DNA from: Hofstenia miamia
Taxonomy: Eukaryota; Xenacoelomorpha; Acoela
DNA length: 64,000 nt
Direction: 5' to 3'
Assembly: GCA_004352715.1 (NCBI GenBank)
Contig: SCFE01000072.1
Span: 1,048,878-1,112,877, forward strand
The notes below the pieces were generated by a model. It saw only the letters and a list, made by a program, of their open reading frames with translations. It ran no database searches and was not told where the DNA came from. Below are positions 56,538-64,000 of this stretch, in pieces (position 1 is the first letter of the stretch; each line of letters begins with the position of its first letter). A program made the translations under genes and the position numbers.

Positions 56538-58470
56538 GGGTTCTTCATTATATATTGGAAAAAATAGAGTAGCCCGTGTTCGTGTTATCAAAGAAGCCCC
56601 AGTTTACGGAATGTTGAAAATTCTCACCACGCACCTGCCCCAACTTCAATGCAACTAAAAATATATTATTTGAACAATTAGCTAAATTGATCAATGCTTA
56701 CTGTTCACACAGATAAAATAGATTGCATTTTAAGAGAACTCCAATATTGAAATTTCGAAAATTTACCGAGATAATCACAAACCTATGAACTTTTTGTTCC
56801 CAAACTGATCTTTTGAATGAAAATTACAAGACGTTTTCTGATTGCAAGAACGAAATTATTTTTGTAATAAACAGAGATATATTGTCACGTAAGATGAGAA
56901 TTTTGCGGCCCTCCAGTCTTAGTTCTTTTCACAATTTTGCGATTTTGATGCACGACTTTGAAAATAAACTTCTTCTGTTTTCGACTTAATGCGATTTTGA
57001 AGGCTCTGCGTTAAAGCGATGATTTACAACCTGTAGATCTCTAGTGGTAGATTGAGTTTGCGAGTCTGACAAAATCTGATCGACGTTCAGGGTGATAGTC
57101 ATCTTACCAGCCATGACTTCGATGGTTTCTCATGGTTGGCAATTTCACAGAAATGAGGAGGTTTTTGATGATGTCTGCCCTACCTTGATAAACACTCGCT
57201 ACTAGTTTAAGAGTGTTTGCCACCACCAATCCAAGTTCTTTGCTTATAAAAGACTGTAGTGCCGAATAATAAATTAATGGAATTTTTTGTGAATCCTTTA
57301 AAATAAAGCTTCATGCCAGAACTTAGTGTAAATTAGTGTAAAATCTCCACGTTTTATCGACTTTTTCAGATATAGTTGAGGTGAAAACCAGGTCATTTTC
57401 ATTATATAGGTAGCCTTTGCCATTCACATTGCCTGATGAAAGCACCTGTTTCTCTTAAGCAAGATAAGATGCAAGTCTATCCACCCAAATATACAAGAGC
57501 AAGCTGGATTAGTTCGAGTTAATCCTGTTTTGGAATGGTACTATTACGCATTAATTTCTTGAGAGAATCAATCATTAACGGATATGATAGTATATAAATG
57601 TTATAAATGCGCAACATCTAAAAATATACTTCGATTAACATGAAATTTTACACGATGCATTTTATTACAAATGGAACTGGGCAAACCCGTGCTGATAAAT
57701 TTCTGGAGTGTTGATACGATTTGAACATATATATATATATATATATACTCTCTTCTCTAGTATAGAATTAGGCAGTCAGCTCGCTCTCTGTAAACTATTC
57801 CCTTAATTTCCGTATAAAAAGAGCGAATGATACCCATATAATATACAGACTTGTCCATAGATCTGGAATGGATCTGGATCTCGTGAATATTCTGTGGATC
57901 CTTTAAGTTAGTTCAATAATGAGGTTTACTATTGTAATTATAGTTCATTGCTGGCCAATTTGATGCAACCCTTGTAAAATTTTGCATTGACAGAAATGCC
58001 ATCAAAATATTTTTGCATATGGAAATATGTTTTGAATATCTCAGGTTATCTTTTTTTCACAATTCGCGTTGGTTGTGGGTACGGCATCTAATGTAAAGTA
58101 ATATATGTAGTGTTTGCAAACCACTGCTAATAAACTCACTAGTGCGTTCGTCTCCATTTTCTTCTTACAAAAACCTTCAATCAATTTGAGCATAGCATAT
58201 TAATAAGTCAATGATTTCNGTGTTTGCAAACCACTGCTAATAAACTCACTAGTGCGTTCGTCACCATTTTCTTCTTACAAAAACCTTCAATCAATTTGAG
58301 CATAGCATATTAATAAGTCAATGATTTCATAGTACAAAAAGATGTAGTTCTTCTTTCCTTCTTTGAAAATAACTAAATTTTGCTATCCAAAATAGCACGG
58401 TATTGGAGTTGGTTCGGTATACCTCCGAGCCCGCCTCATTTTATTACGTTTTATTATACACATCTCGCAT
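55413..58470. other. upstream of cysteine-repeat gene; first exon not found
   Basis: It holds (TA)n at 56511-56535 and 57729-57747 and the N joint at 58219. On the minus strand near 56990-57260 open pieces (LGLVVANTLKLVASVYQGRA) hint at a TE-derived or cellular exon that I cannot name. The missing signal-peptide exon should lie somewhere here or farther right. Confidence 0.35.
58110..58328 (+). repeat. 109-bp duplication around single N (assembly joint)
   Basis: The segments 58110-58218 and 58220-58328 are the same except for one base near 58154. This is the same type of joint as at 30541. Confidence 0.85.
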
Positions 58471-59044
58471 TTAAAATCCAACTGCGTTTCTTTTACGACT
58501 TGCTAGTAATATTTTTAGTAATCCATAGTTCAGTTGACTAACATGGATCGATCCATAAAAATTACTTGAATCTGGAATAGCTCTGGCTCCAAAATATCGA
58601 TCAATGGACAAGTCTGCTAATATATAATATATAAATAGCAAATGATTTTTTAATCGTATAATAGAATGAAATTGAATTGTTGAACATGTATAGGGATGCA
58701 TAGTAAATGCAAAAATTCATCTTTGTCGTACCTGGGCTTTCATATGGTGTTGTTCTAAATACCACGTTGAAATCAGTTATGTCTTCTGACAACGTGGTAA
58801 TCAACATTATGACACTTTGGATTCCACACAGTATGCAAAAAGTAGCACACACTATACAAATGATAGACTGTAGCAGAAATCCTTTGTCATTAACAATACA
58901 TTTAGCAATGATGAAGCATTTACTTGTCCTTCCAATGTGATCGTTTGGCATGCTTGGTGCAATTCGTCGTTTCGATGCCCACTTTCTATTTCCTTGCAAT
59001 CGCTTAGACTTATACATTATGATGTGGTGATTATGTTCATACAA
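58471..59044 (-). CDS. putative two-exon membrane protein
   Basis: Exon A (59044-58732) ends at CCCAG|GTACGA in phase 1. Exon B (58616-58471) follows TATATTAG and supplies two bases, giving an uninterrupted 152-residue frame across a 115-bp intron. The product has a basic start (KSKRLQGNRKWASKRRIAPS), one strongly hydrophobic, Cys-rich span (GFLLQSIICIVCATFCILCG), the polar stretch LSEDITDFNVVFRTTPYESP, and after the splice DLSIDRYFGARAIPDSS, ending ASRKRNAVGF. It could be the 3' part of a longer multi-pass protein, since the ATG at 59044 is not proven. I do not recognise it. Confidence 0.45.
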
Positions 59045-61117
59045 TAATTTGGATTAAGGAGATTTCATAAAATGTATTGTCCTGTAATCCCCAACATAAA
59101 TTAATATCTTTTGTCTATAAAAATAATTTGAATCGGTAGATGGAGCGCTAAATTTATCTAACTGGAATGGCATGAAATATCTGTGCCAAAAAGAACAGAT
59201 GTTATCTTGCATTTTGTACGGTTCTTCTGCCAAATTCAATTATCACCCTCAATAAATTTAATAATTAAAAGAGTGTAAATTTCAAAGAGCCGAAAAATTT
59301 TAATCAGTTTAATATTCAATATTAATAATTGAAGAAAATACAATGTCGTCATGAGTTTTGTTATCAGCTGAAATCGCAACTCAAGATCCTTTACATATAC
59401 AACTAGAATTTGTGGTTAATAGGTTGGGATTTATTAAAACAGACGAGTCGATTGACGATTTTTAACTTGTGGACTAAATTTTCATAATCATTCTTGCATT
59501 TTTCAATAAGTTTTGTTTGTTACAAATTCATTGAATTGAATCTTAATCAAAATTCAATAAATTGGAATACCACTTCCAGCATTAATTCTTCATTCTTTAA
59601 GATTTTTAGTATTCTTAATGGTAAATGTTTGCCAATGGTTCATCGTTCTCCTATTTTATATTTTGATCAAGTGCAATGAAACTAAATGTTTTTGTTAAGT
59701 GTAGATGATGTCATAATTTTTTCATTTTAATTTCGGCGTTAGATATGAGTCTAAACTCACATAAGAAAGCTAGATTTTTACATAGTTTATAACAATACAA
59801 AAAAACGGTATTCATACCACTTACCATCAGCGAAAAATCTATGGGGGTATTAGACAGGGGTAATAATTATTCCCCGAAAAAACAACATTCGACTAATATA
59901 CAATATGAAGCAAGTAGAGCTAATTTGAGTAAAGAAAACAATTAGTTTTAAATTCACTAAATACGTCCTGAATAGTTTTTGTCATGTTCTGACAAATTTG
60001 GCATATTTCCTGATTGGAAGCAGTTAACACAAGTTTTTCTCTAAAGTGCTGTCCTGTGCAGTATTTATTTTAGGCATCAAATGAACTAACTGAGAATAGC
60101 TATCAGTGCTTCATTAGGTAAAAAAACGTTGTTGAAAGCCTCTTAAATGAACAAAATTATTCCATAGCGAGAAATGATGCAAACAATTTTGAACTTGTTT
60201 TCAGAATTCGAAAAACTACTTTTGCACGTTGTATATATTTGTTTTATTGGCTTTAAAAAACGTTATTTACCTGCGTCAGATTTTAAAAGTTCTTACCGAT
60301 GTATGTAAAACCAAGTGTCCCATTGGGAACACATAATTGTTTTGCGAACAAAAGTAAATTTAGCTGGGACTTGCCTTTTTAAAAATAGATTCTTAGTTTC
60401 TTAACCTGTCCAACTTTGGTCTAGCAAATTGAAAAATTAAAAAAATGGGCATTCAATCGGATGAAATAGCCTTGCCTTGAGTGAAACGTTCTGGTCATCT
60501 GCGGAAATGAAAAGATAGATGATAAATTTATCTCATGTGAACAGTATAGAAATAGGGCGATTTACAACGCTATGCTTAATATATTTTCTTTATAGTCTAG
60601 TATTTATAAAACACAACATACTGGGCTTTGATCATGTTATTTGATAGAGAAAATTGAACAAACTTTACGCTTGAGCACATGTGAAAACGTGTAGTGACAA
60701 AACAATATCCGTGATGTTTGCAGTTATAAGCTGAATTCGCTTATGTGGAAATAGTAAATCCGGAATTTCTATGCTAGATTCTACACAACTTGCCAAATGT
60801 TTGGAGTGGTTTCAAAGCACAATTCATGATGAATATTAACCATTCCTTTACAATATTTCACTGAAATACATGACATGCAGCATTGAATATCCCATTCGTA
60901 CTACTGTAAGACAAATTACACATAAATGCCCCAAAATATTTGCAATAAATCGTGCAGTATTTGTCCGAGGTCTCAGACGTGGCATGTTGGAAAATTTGTT
61001 TAGAGTTAAAATACACATTATGTGTAAAAAAGCGTACCTGTACCCACATGTACCCGAAAATAATTTTGCGCACCCACACGTATCCAAGGTCATGGGTTAG
61101 GGCTACGGTTATGGCAT
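59045..61117. other. unassigned stretch
   Basis: On the minus strand at 59219-59054 a short frame follows an acceptor-like TTTGGCAG (EEPYKMQDNICSFWHRYFM) and might be another exon of the gene to its left, but no donor fits. The rest shows nothing I recognise. Confidence 0.3.
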
Positions 61118-61605
61118 TGATCGTTCCATAAAAAATGCGAATTTTCTTATAAAATGTTGATATAAAATATTCTATTGTTAAAAACATTGTCGCAATAGAT
61201 ATATAAGAATATAGCAAGAAATAGGTGTCTATGTTATCATATAAATTTAAATTGAAATTGAAATTCAAAATTCATAATTCAAAATTGAAATTCAAAACGC
61301 CAGGCCCCACACTTCTAGAGGGAATACAACTAATCTAACAGATAACTTCATAAAGTTTGTGAAGCAACCACCGTACTTGTCTGACACGAATTTTTCAATG
61401 AATAGGGCTTTGGAGGAACTGATTGTTGATCTCAACAAAATTGTTGAAATTGATGGAAACTATATTTAAATAACAGTTGTCATTACTTAATATAATATTT
61501 GTTACTCATTCCGTTCAAATATTTTATAAACATTCGGAACTAAAAACGCTTTTTTAAATTTTCTCTAAAACAAAAATACGCAGTTTTTTTATGGGACAAC
61601 CTACA
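61118..61605 (+). mobile_element. internally deleted mariner-like element
   Basis: The right end at 61579-61605, read inverted, is TGTAGGTTGTCCCATAAAAA; the left end at 61118-61140 (TGATCGTTCCATAAAAAATG) resembles it over about 20 bases. Between them, at about 61409-61468, the frame reads ALEELIVDLNKIVEIDGNYI with TAA, the usual C-terminus of mariner transposase. The total of about 490 bp shows that most of the gene is gone. Confidence 0.5.
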
Positions 61606-62758
61606 TATATATATCTATATGTATATATATATATTTATTAATATAAAATATGCCGGTTATTTTTTAGCAATACCGAACCGATTCCGAAATTTCCACTAGG
61701 GGTACCTCTGATCACTAGTTGATTTGCGAATCGTTAGCTTTATATTACATCCTTTGCTGGATTTCTTGCCACAAATTACGTTTGGATAAAATGTGATCAA
61801 AGCTAACAGCAACATGGTAAACATTAACATTAGCCAAACATTACTGTTTGGTTGTACCATTGAAGGAAGCAAAAATTACAATTTGGACAAAAGAATTTAA
61901 TATCCCTTCTTCTCAATATTGAAATGAGTAAACGTAGAACATATGGATGATTAGTTATATAGAAAATTGAACAATAAAATTGCATTGCTAATAAAAAATT
62001 TGCTGAAATGCACTCATAATCTTTAAATTCCTCTTAACCCTAATCAACCTACGGGGGCTAATTAGCTTCTCTCCAATGAGCTTTTGATTATTACTTTAAA
62101 AGTTGTCTACTTTTCTTATTGAGATATTGCGAGTTTTCTTAATTGTTTTTGGGGATCCTAACACCGTAATAAAAAATTTCGAAATATCTATGCATTTTAC
62201 GTATGGTATTATTCTTCAAGAGAGGCTATTTTGCAAAAAAACATATTATTGTCACTATGAAAAAGTGAGTAAAATAAACAAAAAAATATTGTAGAAGTTG
62301 GTAATGATTTCTAATGAATTCTATCATTTCCAACTCCTAAAACCAATATTTAATATGTTTCAAAAAATTCCCCAAATGTTGAGATTTAAATACGTCATCC
62401 AAAAATAATTATGGCAGAAAATTTCTGAAAGTTGAAAATTGATATTGGCAATCTCAAAATAAAAACCAGATTTTGATATTGGAGAAGATCCCCAGGTCCG
62501 AGGAGCCCGAAAATCCACGGTCGAATAGGGTTAAATACGTAATACAACGCTCATTTTAGGTTGAATGTTTGCAAAATAAAACATCTACAATGCTAATAAC
62601 ATGCTAATTGAGTTTGTTAGTCAAAAATTGCGTTTCTTAACTTTAGCACTAAACTTTTTTCGTTAACTAGAAAAATATTCTGTCTTGGCAGGCTATTCTG
62701 AATTTTAACATTATTTTTAAGTGATTTATCCTCCTTGATAAATGTTTCACTTACTTTC
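61606..62758. other. unassigned AT-rich stretch
   Basis: A (TA)-rich tract begins it; otherwise no coding or repeat signal is seen. Confidence 0.4.
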
Positions 62759-63208
62759 AAATAATCTACAATATTTTGTTATTTATGAATCAAATTTAAG
62801 TCAACTGTAATAAGTTTTTGCCCATGTTGTTATATTATAAATGTGTAATTTTAGAAATTGAGCACTTACTAGGTGTTGCATTATAACGTAATAACATATT
62901 ATGTATTTAAAATAATCTACAATATTTTGTTTTTTGTGAATCAAATTTAAGTCAACTGTAATAATTTTTTTTCATGTTATATTATAAATGTGCATTTTTA
63001 GAAATTGAGCACTTACTAGGTGTTGCTTTATAACGTAATAACAATATTATGTATTTGAAATAATCTACAATATTTTGTTATTTGTGAATCAAATTTATGT
63101 CAACTGTAATAATTTTTGTAAATATTATATTATAAGTGTGCATTTTTAGAAGTTGAGCATTTACTAGGTCTTGCATTATAACGTAATAACAATATTATGT
63201 ATTTAAAA
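62759..63208 (+). repeat. tandem repeat, three monomers of about 150 bp
   Basis: AAATAATCTACAATATTTTG starts at about 62759, 62910 and 63058. Each monomer also contains GTCAACTGTAATAA, TTGAGCAYTTACTAGG and TTATAACGTAATAAC in the same order. Copies differ by few substitutions and short indels, so the array is fairly young. Confidence 0.92.
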
Positions 63209-63599
63209 TGCATATAAAATTTTCACATTTTCTCACAAGATGAAATCACTATTTCAATAGCATTGTGTATTTTCAGAAAACGGTTTTGAAAAATACCGGT
63301 TTTTTAATTACATAAATACTATTCTTTATTTAATTAGCGTGAATATAAATAAATAATTAAAAACATAAATTAATAAAAAATAATTAAAATTAATTAAATT
63401 AAAAATAAATAATTAAATAAATGAATAATAGAATTATAGCAAATTAACGAATTTTTCACTATGAATAAGGAAAAAGGATAATGAACTATTATTTAAGATT
63501 TACTGGTATTGCATAAGTCCTACCACATGAGATGTAATTCTTATAAAAATTTATCATGTTTGTAGTTAACATTTTAATTCTGATAATTATTGTAAGAGT

Positions 63600-63860
63600 T
63601 TAGGTTTGTTTTTAAAATAAGCCTAAAAACATTAATTGTATTATAGATTTCGCTGCGAGAAGTCAGTTTTCACACCATTTTTAAAATATATTTTCTAGGA
63701 AAGCCTTAAACAACATATGATTCTTTCGAGGGTTTTCAAAAATTATATGCATCAACAAGCTAGGTTTGGTTTTAAAATGAGCTTAAGAACATTAATTGCA
63801 ATACAGATTTCACTTTGAGCTGTCAGTTTTTACAACGCTTATAAAATAAATTATATGCAA
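63600..63860 (+). repeat. diverged tandem pair, about 165-bp period
   Basis: TTTAGGTTTGTTTTTAAAAT near 63600 and CTAGGTTTGGTTTTAAAATG near 63761 are each followed by AACATTAATTG, AGATTTC and GTCAGTTTT at matching offsets. It is a separate family from the 150-bp array before it. Confidence 0.7.
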
Positions 63861-63904
63861 TAATATGTAATATAAAACTAGCAAATCTGTTTTTGTGTTT
63901 ACAG

Positions 63905-64000
63905 TTGAAGTGCCCATGCAAGTCAGTGAAATACTTTGTAAAAAATATCAAAGAAATGCCAAAGTGGTACAGCAAGCAAAGGTTCCAAGCCGCCGATCTA
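63905..64000 (+). CDS. possible 5' part of an exon at window edge
   Basis: A T-rich tract and TTTACAG precede a sharply GC-richer 96-base segment. Two frames stay open to the edge: LKCPCKSVKYFVKNIKEMPK and EVPMQVSEILCKKYQRNAKV; the third stops at once. The composition and acceptor argue for an exon, but the frame and family cannot be decided. Confidence 0.35.
   Translation, partial: MKCPCKSVKYFVKNIKEMPKWYSKQRFQAADL

Noticed and set aside
60858-61268. 136-codon minus-strand ORF
   Set aside because: Overlaps the mariner-like relic and AT-rich DNA; no recognisable domain.
62759-63208. CRISPR-like array
   Set aside because: Whole 150-bp monomers repeat without short repeats separated by unique spacers; this is a eukaryotic tandem repeat.

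Overview
The window is AT-rich nuclear DNA of an invertebrate animal. The signs are spliced genes with long introns, a clear TATDN2 orthologue, many (TA)n microsatellites, and a dense mix of decayed transposons: RLE-class and APE-class LINEs, Ty3/gypsy, mariner/Tc1, and hAT-type MITEs. A cnidarian would fit the repeat mix, but the sequence does not prove it. The assembly is a draft. Six runs of N interrupt it, and five of them are flanked by re-used sequence, so several apparent duplications are artefacts.

Layout. 0-2.7 kb: two copies of a restriction-like-endonuclease LINE tied to (AAT)n arrays, with a tRNA-derived Pol III-type segment at the 5' junction of the second. 4.2-6.2 kb (+): a two-exon 3' end of a small membrane gene with a lysine-rich tail. 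8-16.2 kb: LINE endonuclease, RT and tail fragments, a TE-derived zinc-binding-like ORF, a 351-bp hAT-type MITE with an 8-bp target duplication, and a 64-bp minisatellite. 18.5-33.5 kb (-): the best-supported gene, a four-exon TATDN2 orthologue (767 aa, TatD-family metal-dependent nuclease with an SR-like N-terminal half). Its introns hold a mariner element, a mariner-type transposase relic and a Ty3/gypsy relic. 34.8-36.6 kb: LINE ORF1/endonuclease relics. 37.8-48.4 kb: a block almost devoid of CpG, with Tc1 and gypsy relics, a diverged 600-bp tandem pair, a 420-bp repeat in direct and inverted orientation, and a 66-nt tRNA-like sequence. 48.7-51 kb (-): a Tc1-like transposase relic split by a 244-bp hAT-type MITE and by a spurious 1000-N gap. 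52.7-55.4 kb (-): a large exon of a type I membrane protein with five tandem cysteine repeats of about 95-115 residues that I cannot assign to a known family. 58.5-59.0 kb (-): a putative two-exon membrane protein. 61.1-61.6 kb: an internally deleted mariner-like element. 62.76-63.21 kb: three tandem 150-bp monomers. At the right edge a candidate exon begins at 63905.

There is no operon logic or gene cluster with a shared pathway. The cellular genes are TATDN2, the cysteine-repeat receptor-like protein and two small membrane-protein candidates; the rest is repeats and unexplained AT-rich DNA. I see no defence locus, CRISPR array or biosynthetic cluster. The least-explained items are the five-repeat extracellular protein, the CpG desert with its CpG-retaining inverted repeat, and the anticodon-shrunken tRNA-like element.
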